Shown one piece after another: positions 44,750 through 56,673 of a DNA stretch of 64,000 bases. Source of the DNA: Cyrtodaria siliqua (taxonomy: Eukaryota; Mollusca; Bivalvia; Adapedonta; Hiatellidae); NCBI GenBank assembly GCA_037043455.1, contig JAWPHD010005571.1:96607-160606 (forward strand). Reading direction: 5' to 3'. The translations under genes and the position numbers were made by a program. How positions within the stretch are numbered: the stretch's first letter is position 1; every line of letters begins with the position of its first letter. The notes beneath the pieces were generated by a model, which was not told the DNA's origin, made no database searches, and saw only the letters and a list, made by a program, of their open reading frames with translations.

Positions 44750-46640
44750 AATGTTCCTTTTAGAGACTATGAAGGTTTCTGTAAATATTAAGCAGAATAA
44801 ACTCACCACTATGTACTGGATTCCAAAACTTCACACAAATCCACACAAAGCAAGTGTAGTATCGCTTGTTTTAGATCTTGTACCACTACTAATGTGTCAA
44901 AATGTTGACCTCCTGCCTTTCCGCGTTTAAAGAACATGTTGTAAAATATTGCAATAGGGTGTTTGAAAATTCAAGAATCAATCTGTTTTGGTCTATCCAA
45001 AACTCCGGATAAGTCCTTGATTAGTTTCGGTGTAAGCATTTCCATGGCTCTACTATAAGCACCTACGCCTTTTCCACTCTATACACGACTCTACCAAATA
45101 ACCTGATCAAAGGCAAATTGATTCAGCTTATACAGAAGACATTTGCTAGGGATGGGACTACCTTTCTTGCTTGTAATAATGTCAAGGCTTTCTTTACAAA
45201 CGGCCTTACTGATAAGTAAAGCATGTGGACGCCGATGTTTGTAGAGCGTTAGCTTTTAGATAACATCTTTATTAGATAAGGTAAAACCGTTTACCGCCAG
45301 GTTGTTGTTATTCCTATGGGTACTAACTGTGCGCCACTTGTCGCAGATTAGTTTTTATACTGTTATGAAAGAGATTTCATGTTGAGTTTGTCACCAGCTA
45401 AGCCAAAAGGACATTATGCGTTTAATAATACATCTTGGTATCTAGATGACATACTCAATATTGATAGTCCGTTCTTTTCTCATATGGTCACTCATATAAA
45501 TCCACAACAGCTCGAGTTGAATAAAGCTATTAGTTCGGATTCAATAGCAGCATTCCTCGATCTTCATTTCGATTCCAAATGATTACATACATATTAAAAT
45601 CTATGATAAGAGAGATGACTTTAAATTTGAAATCGTTAACCATCCACCTTTAGATAGGGACGTACCTCGTGCTACATCATATGGGGTTTACATCTCTCAG
45701 CTAATTTGTTTCGCTAGGGCATGTAACGATATTGAGGATTTCAATTATCGCAATCAAGTTAGTACAAGTAAACTTTTTCAGCGAGGTTTTCGTTATCATA
45801 ACTACGTAGATCTATCGCCGCAACGAAAACCTGCTGAAACATTTCAACACCAACCTAAAAACATTTATAAGACTGGGAATATCACTACCGTTATTCTATG
45901 GAGATGCGATTTATAAACTTCGGAAATTAAAAGGGTATGACGGATTTCCTGACCACTTTAAATCAGGAAATTCGTCAGAAAAGTATATGACCATTTAATA
46001 TTACAGCGCATTTTATGTTTGGTGATTAAACCCTCTACAGCCAGTCATTACGCTTCACTTTTCTCGTGTGCGATGACCGGACAACCTCATGGGACTCCAT
46101 GATAAACCTTCTGAAACCTTGAAAGGGGAGGTTGGAGCATGCACCTTCGTCCCTCGGGTTTTTTGGTCTTAACCTTGATTGACTTTCTCTTGGGCTGCAA
46201 CTGCTGTTGTTGTTCGGTACATCGTTACAATAACATATACGTGTATCAGTTCCTAGATCCTCTGGATGTGGACTTTATTGTTAGAGATTTTCCTTTGATG
46301 GGATGTATTTTTATTTACACTGTCTTGTCACTTTGAGAACTGAAGACAGGATAACAGCGAGGTTGTGTAAACTTAAAATCGATTTAAGCTAATCAGGGGG
46401 CCATATTACCTACTGACCGTTCTAAGTAGTTAACCCTGTCTTCACCACTCTTTCCGTCCGGTCTATGAAGTACAGAAAAGCCGTACATTTTGAGTTTAGT
46501 TCATCTAAGAATCTAAAGAACAAATGTTATTTTATTTATAAGTTCGATGTCCCTAGATGTCAAGCAAGGGTGATGTAGAAGTTACACACTTGGCCATAAC
46601 ATAGTAAACAGGTTGAGCAATAGACACACCATCTTTTAGC
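44750..46640 (+). pseudogene. Penelope-like/retroelement RT remnant, copy 2
   Basis: Matches 34020-36060 of copy 1; the ~1.45 kb preceding that in copy 1 is missing here. Frame pieces include TMYWIPKLHTNPHKAS and NNTSWYLDDILNIDSPFF (45379-45582 frame), with the catalytic YLDD retained, and the same untranslated tail with CGTCCCTCGGGT and TAGAGATTTTCCTTTGATG. Frameshifts and stops throughout. Together with 32756-36060 it shows that the block was duplicated after the element had inserted. Confidence 0.7.
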
Positions 46641-47625
46641 TGCAGGAGACTGACCGTTACGAAGTGACGGTAACAGACCATAAGTGGGGGAAAACCACTA
46701 ATACAGTAGTTGCAATACTGGCACAGGCATATAATTCCATATATACTGAACACATTTCCAAATCGGTCACCGATATATGCATATACATACTTTTGCCTAT
46801 AGTTAAAGATTGTTTCAGATTGTTAAAAAATATTCCGATGACATGTTTTTAGCGATACCACCATATCACAGCTAATATGTCTGCAAAACAATTTTCGAAA
46901 TCCAAAATGTTAACCTGGAATTACCTGAGTTTCGCAAGATATTTGATCCAAATATTTGCAAGTTTCGTTTTGAAATCAATTGAATTTCGTTCATTATCAA
47001 TGGGTTAGTTTGTATGAATTCCTAGTATTATGGATATACCATTATTTATAAAAGTCAGGCTAGTCGATGAAGTATATTCCGGGTTTCATTCATCATCGAT
47101 TATAAAGAACACATGTTATTTATTTGAAAGTTCAATGTCTAGATCTCCTGAAGAGATGATGTAGCAATGACACAATGACCTTACCCTTCAAAAACATTGG
47201 AGACAACTCATAACGCTCCGCATGTAAATGTGGACTATAACGCATTCGTTTTGACAACATACATGTATGTCATGTTTTCCTATAAAGATACTATACTTCA
47301 CTTCGTGTTTTAAATGATGAAATATTGATGTTTCATAAATATGACTACGCATTTGAACAACATATTTCGTAATTATTTATAAATAGTGATAACTGTGCGT
47401 CTTTATTTATATCATTTATATCACAATGATAGAAGTCATGTAGCTACGTACACGGTTACATTTGCATTTTAAAGATGTAAACATATCCAAGAAACTTACA
47501 AATGTGAAAAAATAGCACGAATATGCAAAACGAATATAAAATTATCAATGAAAGTCACACGACTGTCATTGGTAATGCATCCCCTCCAAAAAAAACAAAA
47601 AAAAAAACAAAAAAATACTAACATA

Positions 47626-47955
47626 CCATATCGGTGATTTTAATCAACATATTTGTGTTTTACTGCATACTACTATAACATATTCACACATATGATAGTA
47701 AGCATTCGAATGTGTGATATCCCCATTTCAGTAGCCCGTATTCAGGATGATTGTAACGGTGTTATCACATCTTCAAATATGTGATATCACGTATTGGACA
47801 AATTATTAGCACCTATATTAAAAGGAAATATTGCTTATTCGAATGTTTGATATCACACATTTAAAATAAATATATGACGCATCCTATTGGAATACGTGTG
47901 ATACCACGTATTCATTTTGTATTGTGAGTAAAACACAAAAATCCGAGATATGGCG
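47626..47955. mobile_element. probable MITE with imperfect terminal inverted repeats and internal GTGATATCAC motifs
   Basis: The left end CATATCGGTGATTTT followed by TTTGTGTTTTACT is mirrored by AGTAAAACACAAAAATCCGA and GATATGG on the right. Inside, variants of GTGTGATATCACAC (TGTGTGATATCC, GTGATATCACG, TGATATCACAC, GTGATACCACG) recur about every 60-90 bp, always within ATTCGAATG(T)-like contexts. Confidence 0.55.
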
Positions 47956-48284
47956 TGGGGGATGGGGTAACTACTTGGTAGATGTTTTATAGCTGATTTT
48001 TGTTAGCGGAGTGGTGTCTTCGATAGAAGTAGCCTTCCTTAGGTTGTGTGGAGATATACAGGTAAGGGTTTAAGAAAGGAAGGAAACTACTTACATCAGA
48101 TGGGTGGGGTATTACGGGTATTACGGAGGTAAATCAGGGAGTACTTGATGCTATTTTTCCATGGCAGTCTTTCGTCAAAAGTATCATTCCATAAGTAAAG
48201 CATGGGGATAACACAATATTCAAGGTGGATGGGTCGGTGAATACAGGGATACTGATTTAGGGTTCTTGATAAGTTCTTATATAA

Positions 48285-48545
48285 TTCTGGTGCTGGAGTG
48301 GCCCAGTGGATAGAGCGGTGGACTTGTAAACGGGGGACCCAGGTTCAAGCCTCGTCGGTGTCAATGTGTTCTTGGGCAAGAAACTTTCACGTAGCCTCGT
48401 TCGTCGGATTTGGTCCAGTGTCTATCCTCCTCCGAGCACGTTAAAGTACCATCCGAATTTCCCAGTATTCTTCTCATTTCACTGGGATAGCTTTACATCC
48501 TTCAAGGATTGCATGGTTGACCGCGTTCTGTAAATGCTATATTTC
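48285..48545 (+). mobile_element. tRNA-derived SINE
   Basis: The head has A-box-like TGGCCCAGTGGATAGAGCGG and B-box-like GGTTCAAGCC. The body has TTCTTGGGCAAGAAACTTTC and a tail ending near CTGTAAATGCTATATTTCC. It is of a different tRNA lineage from the element at 7412. No clear target duplication was found. Confidence 0.65.
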
Positions 48546-48839
48546 CTGATTGACATTTATACCTAAACGAAATAATCGTAATAATATGTTGATGAGCCAT
48601 TTAATAACATTCAATGATTTTAAAATGGAGGAAATCTTCGTCAAATGCAGTCTTCTTTTGGTAAAAGAGACACAAGTCTGGTTGAGTGCATCACCGGGAT
48701 ATACTAGATGGTGTGGTTGGAAGGTTCTTGATACACGTTTTATTTAAGAGGATCTTTGTCAAAAGTAGCCAAACCTAGGTAAAAAGGGGAAATGAGTTTT
48801 ATTGCGGTGGGGAGGAGCGGGTGGATGAAATAAAAATGT

Positions 48840-50465
48840 TGGATAGGAATGAGTGATTTTTCCTAGATGAGGCGGATCCTTTGTCAAAAGTAAGCCACCC
48901 TTTGTAAAATAGGAGTGGATAATACAATTTTAAAGTTGTACTCGATATTCGAAATATGTGTGCGTGCGTGTGTGTGTGTGAGAGGGAGAGGTGGCGGAAT
49001 CTCAAGAAAGTATTTGAGGTTTAGGGGTTGGTGTTGACTCTTGATAAGTGATATTTCCAGGTGTATCTTGGTCAAAAGTAGCGTTACTTTGGTAAAAAGA
49101 GGGAAGTGAAGAAAAGAGTACTTCCAGAGAGCAGAGGGGTACTGGATAAACAAAAGGTATGAAAAGGTGAGGTAAATAGTATGTGGTGGCACTTGTAAAG
49201 TGTGTTCTTTTTAAAAGGGGCTCATTATAATTGGCTTTCCTTTGGGGGTAAAATAAAAGCCAGGAAAGAAAGGTGTAAAGGAAATTATTTTTGGCCAGGT
49301 GAAGGGTGGAACGGCTGATAAAAATGCGAAAAGAGATGGGGTACAGAAGGGAAACAACTTTTTGTTGAGCTATTTGTTTCCAGGATGATGTTTAATTCCT
49401 TAGATAAAAAGGGAGAGGCGGTTAATTAAAATCCGGGGACTGTGGTGGTAGTGGTGGTGTGTGTGTTGGAAGGAGTAGGGTAATTGATTTCGGAGGTGAT
49501 TAAGTGGTATGCGTTTGTGCGCGAGTAACTTTATCTTTCAAGTTTGGAATGGGGCGGTTTGTACATTTGGGTTATTTTTCCCAACGCTAAATGATCATTT
49601 AAAAGGCATTGAAAGCTTGCATATTTACTGCTAACATGCTACATGACCGATTAGCTCAGGTATATAAACTTAGGCCCGAGTATAGTTTTTTCTCTATGAA
49701 AAGCATTGGTACATTGAACACGATCTAGGCTATAGCAATATGTAAAACTTAAAACTTTACTTTTATGAAGAAGAACAAAAGCAAATTAACAAATTATATG
49801 TACTAAATACAAAACTTTGTTGAGAATTCATTGTTTTCAGAATAAAAACACAGGCACCAACACACAACTAATGAAATATCTGCTTTTGAGTTTTAATATG
49901 TTGGTTTCATACAGCAGGGCCTCAACAACTGAAACAAAATTGAATATAACCATTTTCTCATGCAATTGTATGTCTAACAGTGATTTAAAATTACCTAAAC
50001 AAATTTTCTCCTTCCCTAAATACAATAGGCTGGATTAGGTCCTTAAAAGTCATTCCTTAGAGCATAATCTGGAACAGAATCATTGCGATGTGGTGGTCTG
50101 AATTATTAATTGTGTCACCAAAATCAAACTGTTTGTATTTTGGCACCAGTAAACTCTAGAAAATTAGATATAAAAGTCGAACGGGAAATGTAGCATTCAA
50201 GGACAACAGTCAAACAAACACACGCATAGAAACAAACAACAATCACAAATGAATAAAAGGCAAGAAATGACATCTCAGACTTGAACGGGTTGGCAATACG
50301 GCTACCGCCTTAAATCGGTGTGGCCAAAAAAAGGCGCTGGTGTTTAAACCAGGTTCTAGGGTGTACCAAACCTCACTCTTACCGTATTGTCATCTCAATA
50401 AAATGTGACAGTGTAAATAAAGATATCCCCGCCAGCTTATTTACCTAACAAACAAGGCAGCAACG
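48840..50465. repeat. segmental duplication copy 2 (copy 1 at 36480-38165)
   Basis: Same landmarks and order as copy 1, ending with the dispersed repeat copy 50170-50465 and AAGGCAGCAACGTTA. No gene is seen; minus-strand frames at 48799-49192 are artefacts of the purine-rich strand. Confidence 0.75.
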
Positions 50466-51405
50466 TTAATTTTTGACAGAATGGAAGTTTCTTGCTGTAT
50501 GTATGCATATATTACGCTCAAAAAGTACTGGTATAGTGTTTACATGCTGAACAAAATGTTTTTCATAAGTAACTAAATTGTAACTAAATTGTACATACGT
50601 ATGAACATTGTATATACATTTTCGTACAATTGCTTTTTGATTGTTTGTGGATAAAATTGAATTGAATTGGGTTTTTAAAGCGCACCAACACGTGAAAGGT
50701 TATATGGCGCTGAACAGGAATGAACATGCCAGGCTCATCCTCCATGTACATGGAGATAAAATATGGAGAATGGCCCTAGAACCTTCTCACCTGCAGAGAA
50801 TATCATATGACTCATCCAAGATTATTGGAAAATTCTAAAGGTTCTATAAAAATTCTAAAGATTTTATGATCTTCTATGAGGAATCATATGACTGTCAAGA
50901 TAATTTAAAAATAACTTGTTTATCTTACTGGAATATTCTGTTCTATGACAGTATAAATATAGCCTTTTGGGGGTTGTTGTATGGTTTCAGTATTCAGTAT
51001 TTCAGCTGCGACACAGCAATAGGTCATATTGTGCGCACAAACTGTAAATTATTGGATGCTATGAATTAAAAATTAAAAAATATTGTGCTGATCTATAATG
51101 AAAGTGATGTTGGACATTTGAAATATTAAGAATAAATAAAACAGAAAAGATTTGAAGTGAAATTCGATTAAAAGGACAATTGACATCTTTGATTAAAGGG
51201 ACACTTGACAATTCAGACAATTCAAATTAGACACTTGCAATTACTTAATTCGTATATCGGATTTTCATGAAATAGTGGATTCATTTTATGTGTTTTCTGT
51301 AAGTGAATATTTTTCATTGTAGTATTCGAATAAACTTCTGATTATATTATAAAAATAGTTGTTGCTGGTTTTACTTCCTTGCTTGTTACATTTTATCCGT
51401 AACAG
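50466..51405. other. sequence replacing the expected A module of the last block
   Basis: After the duplicated block, an A module would be expected as at 38715. Instead there is ~940 bp whose right part matches the 30170-30890 repeat. At 51406 the sequence resumes as a post-A intron (GTTGTTTATAAATAACTCGG), so the A exon itself is missing. Short frames at 50641-50838 and 50866-51069 have no support. Confidence 0.5.
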
Positions 51406-53672
51406 TTGTTTATAAATAACTCGGACACATACTGAGAATACATACATTTTTTAACATAATACGCGGACATTAGTACAGCTTTAACATTTTATTCAGGACT
51501 AGTTTGTGTAACCATATCTAGCATATATACAGATAAAACTAGTGTACACATATCTAAAACAACTACATGGTATACGGATTGAACTATGTTCAAAGTTAAA
51601 GCCTATTCGAAAAAACGTTTGTGAGTGCATAGTTTCATAGTTTCACCTACAAATCGTATGTTTAAACGTATTCCGTCCTTTTTCCTGTCACTATTAGTTG
51701 CTGATATAAGATTCATCGACTAAAACATTTTATTTTAAAGCCATATTCTCCTGTTTACTAGTAACCTACAATATACTACCCTAAATGATATATATTTGAA
51801 CAAGATGAGAACGCTCACACTATCGCCTACTGATGACATAGTACTGTTGTTCACGTAACTACTATCTATGGGTAACATCATGAAATTAGGCTTTAGATAT
51901 ATATTTTATGTTTTATTTATATTTCGATCTCAGATTTGCAGTATAATATCAAAGTTTAACTATAAACATTTCATAAAAACTCATATATATTCTTATAAAA
52001 TGATTTGAATATGTATTGGTATTACCTCCAACTTGAAGACTTTCGATTAGGAAATATAGCATAGCTTTAAACTTGAATGTATTGTATTATATAATTACAA
52101 ACTATATCTGTAACTATAAGGAGGGAAGAAACAGAAATAAAATGAGAATATTTAATAAGTTAGTTCAAATAACTGGCTTATATACAGATCTCCGTATTTC
52201 AGGATATTGCCAAAGTTTAACTAAAACCATTTCATAAAAAACGCACATCAAATTATTTGAATATGAAGTGTTTTACGTCACACTTCGTTGCATATACCAC
52301 TTACAAGACTTTCGATTCGGACTGATAAAACAACTTTAAACTTTGAGTTATTGTATTGTATAATTGCAACCTATATCTTTAAAGATAAGGAAAGGAAGTA
52401 AACAGAAACTAATGAGAATATATAATAAGTTAGTGGAAATGGCTGTTTATTATTTAATGTTGAAGTAACACATAGGCATTATACTCGACATGAAAAGTCA
52501 TTCAGTTGCTCGAAGGCTGCAGATTCTTATATGGGTTTTGTGTTTGTCTATGGTTAGCATACGGTGAATAATGTAGTTGACGATAAGCATGCATTACAAC
52601 TTCAATTCCTGGTGAACTCGTCTAAAAAAACTTGAATGGTATAAACACATATTTTGCAAATGTTCAAAGAATACCGTTTTACTTGCTGAAATGACGTGTT
52701 CGTAGATCAGTCTACTGAAGTGAAGCATGCCGTAATTATATGTATATTCGCAACGAAACGTTCATTAGCCTCTGTAGCGCAGTTGGTTCAGGCGTCGTGT
52801 TAGTGCAGGGAAAGTCAGGGTTCAAACCTGCTGATTTACTTTTTTTTCTTAATTTTCGTCATTATTATAGTTTTTATTATTGCAAATGATAATGTAGCAA
52901 TGAACAGTTCCTTTACATTTTTCACTTTGATAACGCAATCTTATAATACAACATGGTAGCAGTGAACAGTTTATATGTGCTGTAATGCACACGCTAACGC
53001 ATACGTATCCCTTAGATGTGAACAATTGTATTTCTGTTCTGATGTGTACTTCTAGCACGTCGTGTTACAAGAGTGAATTGTAATCAATATGTAAGGCATG
53101 TTAAGGTATTTGAACAGAGAGAAGCGAGCTCACCAACCTCGATTCAAAAGGTTTTGTAGGAAAAACTGATGGTAAAAATCGGGAAGAAGTATCTGGCAAG
53201 AACGAACGGTCGTGGCTTGTTTATGTCTCCCTGACAACATAGTTTTTTCAATATTGTTTTAACACCCGTGACTTGATTTATTATTATGTTAAATGTTTGT
53301 TTCCAGTTCCTACCCAGACATATGTTATTTTTGCTGGGCATCTATTTTACGCTTGCGTAAAACCTTGCGATTTTTCTTTTCAAGGCACGCAGTTTATTTC
53401 AAGCAATTTTCCTTCGTTCTTATATACAGTATGTATGAACATTTGTAAACTATTGAACAAATAACATGTGTAGCACAAGTTAATTTCAGGATATACTATA
53501 TTGATACACGTGTCTAGTCTAGCCAAGTTTTAAAACAATATCAGTGGTTATAATTTCGAAATGAAACTCAAATCTGTGTTTGTTGACTATTCTAATATTA
53601 GCTATTGTAAGTATCGTTAAAACTGATGTTTATCACAATATATCATATATATTACAATTATTCCTCTGGCAG
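51406..53672. other. post-A intron leading to B6, with internal ~280-bp duplication
   Basis: Intron homology with internal tandem duplication: 51900-52170 and 52180-52450 share CAAAGTTTAACTA, CATTTCATAAAAA, GACTTTCGATT and GAGTTATTGTATT in order. It contains a tRNA-like sequence at 52768. The part from 53400 gives the empty-site sequence used to define the gypsy insertion. Confidence 0.55.
52768..52848 (+). tRNA. tRNA-like pseudogene or SINE head
   Basis: Starts GCCTCTGTAGCGCAGTTGG, like the 5' half of an elongator tRNA-Met, and has a B-box GGGTTCAAACC at about 52818-52828, followed by an 8-T run (possible Pol III stop). The anticodon arm cannot be folded and the 3' acceptor side does not pair with the 5' side, so this is not a functional tRNA. 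Confidence 0.5.
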
Positions 53673-53744
53673 ACGGACATAGACATTGAACAACTGGAAC
53701 AACTGGAAGATGAGAGCGACGAAAATGAGGGCGCCGGTGATACG
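53673..53744 (+). CDS. module B6 microexon (72 nt variant, phase 0-0)
   Basis: CCTCTGGCAG|ACG...ACG|GTACGT. The peptide begins TDIDIEQLEQLEDES and ends EGAGDT. It is 24 codons rather than 21 because CAACTGGAA is tandemly duplicated in frame (EQLEQLE). It is related to B2 by its first codon and GAG ending. Last module of the array. Confidence 0.72.
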
Positions 53745-54744
53745 GTACGTACATTAGAACATAATTAGTGGGATCTTGCTTTCTCTAATACGTCCACATT
53801 TTGGTAACACCTTTAAGTAGACCCATAAAGAAAACAAAGTATACAAAATAATGACTATTTATATAAAACGATATATTGTCACAAGTCATATATGTATTAT
53901 TACGCATTTTGAAAGCTTCCTGCATAAACAAATCATCCTTATAATTATGTTTTTTTCCGCCGCAAATATAGACATGGCCGATTTACTAAGCATCAATTTA
54001 TTTACAGCTCAGAATAAGACAATTTAAAAAAAGATATCACGGATATAATTTAAAACACAATATTGTGTTGAAATAATGGTATACACAGTGCGAGCTACCC
54101 GTTGCATGGACAAAGACCATACGATCATATTACCTTATGTAATGACGCGTTTTCCGTTTTCCGCCGGTGATAAACGTTCACATGTTAACTGATTCTTATG
54201 AATACAATCATACTATTATATGATCTTGAGCTATATGTAAACGTACGTTGCATTGATAGTCTCGTCATGAAATGTCTAGCCGCGCCATCTGTTGTCCACG
54301 GGCCACGTGTCCACAAACATTGGCCATGTGATCCATTGCATTTTAGAGTCGTTTGTTTTACTACATGTGCTTCTTACACCTAATTTATGACTAGGTTTTG
54401 AATGCTTGCAGTTTTACTTGTTTAATTCTCCGGTGTATAAGCCTGATTGACAGATTTGAACTATGAAATAAAAAAATGGTCAAATAGGAAGCAGCTGCGG
54501 CGGTCTTTGAGTTATTACTGTTTAGATAAAATACTCGAAAATCAGGACTAAGTGACAACATTGTACGATGCAGATAAAGCACGATTCTGGTGGTTTTGTT
54601 TAAACCAAATCCAGCAAGGAAGCGTCGTTGTTTATTTCGTCAGTCCTAACCTACTTACATGGATAAATAATAATTGTATTTTTCGTCAGTCCGATCATAA
54701 TCTTATGCATAAACAGGACATGTTTCCATCTTGCTTTTTATCAG
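53745..54744. other. intron after B6
   Basis: Post-B intron homology to about 54200 (GATTCTTATGAATACAA), then unique sequence. A 92-codon frame (54552-54830) overlaps the next exon in a different frame and is rejected. Confidence 0.55.
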
Positions 54745-54842
54745 ACTCAGAGCATGTCACAATCAACACCTCTCAATACGGATGCCTCCCCGTCAATACA
54801 GCATCTGCGGACACCGAGGGATGTACTTAATCAACTAGTGAT
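54745..54842 (+). CDS. host gene exon after the array (phase 0-2)
   Basis: TTGCTTTTTATCAG|ACT...GTGAT|GTAAGT, 98 nt. It reads TQSMSQSTPLNTDASPS, then IQHLRTPRDVLNQLV. It is Ser/Thr/Pro-rich and then helical. It is not the frame of the longer overlapping ORF; it was chosen because the acceptor has a good pyrimidine tract, the entry phase (0) matches B6 and the exit phase (2) matches the next exon. Confidence 0.62.
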
Positions 54843-55237
54843 GTAAGTTGTAAAGCATTCGTTGCGATTATAAAATTCATATTGTCTCGTTTGCATCATA
54901 TATCAATGAGTAGAATAAATTGTATATTTTATTTTTAAGTAGTTAGGTAGAATAGGAGTTTTATATGTACTATAGTAATTTGTTTTGGCATCTTGCATAA
55001 CCTCGAGAAGGTAGATCACACAAGTGGTTTAACACAGTAGTGTACACAAGTGCAGAGTGTGGGATGCATTGCGTATAATTTGCGTTTTATACGTGCTTTT
55101 ATATATTATGTTAATGAAAAAAAACATTTTTTTGTTACTTTACTCAGTTTAGTAAAGTGTATCTGTTTCCCATGTACGATATTGCAGCTAAGGTCTTACA
55201 TAGCCAAATGACACAATATTATTATACATATAATCAG

Positions 55238-55319
55238 CGAGACTGGCGGTCAGACGTTAATGGACACAATCATCCAGAGAGTGAAAGACATGGGGAAGAT
55301 ATTTTGTAAACGTTTGCAG
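55238..55319 (+). CDS. host gene exon (phase 2-0)
   Basis: TATAATCAG|C...TTGCAG|GTAAGT, 82 nt. One base completes the Ile codon from the previous exon, then ETGGQTLMDTIIQRV and KDMGKIFCKRLQ. Probably an amphipathic helix. The acceptor has a poor pyrimidine tract. An alternative acceptor at 55176 (TATTGCAG) gives stops in every frame compatible with the donor. Confidence 0.6.
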
Positions 55320-55487
55320 GTAAGTAACAAAATTTAACAGCCCAAAATCTAACAGAAATCATACTTAATATATAAATATAAAATGAAATAAAGACTGTTT
55401 AGCAAGGTAAATCATTAGCAAGGTCACTAGTACACGGATAACCTAATATTACTATTCAGTCTGCATTTAGCTATTAGCCCTTAACCC

Positions 55488-55696
55488 GCTACATTTATAT
55501 ATAATGGACTGTTCTTTCTTTCAATTAAGACCATTCCATCTATGTGATAAAGGGGTGTTTTGGGGGAAATGACTGATCAGCAGCCAGACATTGTAAACCC
55601 TGGTCACCCTGCGAGTTACTCGCATTAACTCGCAGGCTGATCTGGATTTACAATGGACGCAAAAGCAATTATAGTCGTGCTTAGCGGGTTAAAGGG
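55488..55696. mobile_element. MITE with ~15-bp terminal inverted repeats and internal hairpin
   Basis: CCCTTAACCCGCTA at the left end and TAGCGGGTTAAAGGG at the right end. Inside is a hairpin CTGCGAGTTACTCGC / CTCGCAG within ATTGTAAACCC...GGATTTACAAT. 209 bp, non-coding. Confidence 0.65.
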
Positions 55697-56673
55697 AATG
55701 TAGGACTAGGCCCAATAGCTCTTTTATTGAAAGTTCTGAAAAACTTTGAAAAAGGTGAAAGAATTATCAAAATCGGATGATAATCAAAAAATATATGATC
55801 TTTTAAAGGTTATTCTAAAAGGATATGGGAGCCACCATTTTAAGAACTATGTCGTATTAGTTCCATATTACCATATATGGAATATTGATAAATATCATTT
55901 AAAACGAGGAAAATCACTGCAAATGAATGCAAAATATTTCACTGGTCATATAAAGCATTATTGCCATTAAGTATTACATATATTTCATAGAGTTGCTGTC
56001 ATTTTTTCCCTAAAACTCAGTAAGTGTTCATATTTATACATATTCCATGTATGGTCATTTAGAACCGTGATGTCATAGCTCTCAAAATAGCTGCTTCCAT
56101 ATCCGTTTCAACAGAAACTTCAAATGATCATATATTCTTTGTTTGTCATCCGATTTTGATAATTCTTTCACCAATATTTAAGTTTTTCGGAACTCTCAAT
56201 AATAAATATGGTTTGGCTGTATTCCCTTTAAGGTTAACATTTCAAATGAAACATTATTGTGAATAGTTTAATAATATTTCATTGCTTGATTTTATTTACA
56301 TATTAAATACATGTGGAATAAAATTACGATAATAAATAACATTTACAAATGGAATGGACCACGAGTTATCACAACATCAGTTACGGTTCTTTCCTAAAAG
56401 AACAAAATTGTTATATCAATATCTATTTAAACAAAGCAAAGACATAAATTTTTAATAATAGAAATCGACTGGAAAAAAAGAATTAGAAAAATAAAAACAT
56501 AACTACACCACACATTTACCAAAAAAAATAAAATAATATCATTCATCAATAACTACTACACACATGATAAGCCTCTCGTTTACCAAACCTAACCGCCATA
56601 CCACTGAGCCCACCCATACTCCCGTAAAAGCTAAAATAAAACATACGACAGTAGAGGAAAGAAATCAATTCTA

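Larger units (their letters stand above)
46641..48839. other. copy-2-specific segment with MITE-like and SINE elements
   Basis: Replaces the short 36061-36480 interval of copy 1 with 2.2 kb. It contains an imperfect inverted-repeat element (47626-47955), further GTCAAAAGTAG-type minisatellite units (48000-48800) and a SINE (48285-48545). The rest is AT-rich with no gene. Confidence 0.5.

Noticed and set aside
52768..52848. Functional tRNA gene
   Set aside because: The acceptor ends do not pair and no anticodon arm can be formed; kept only as a tRNA-like pseudogene.
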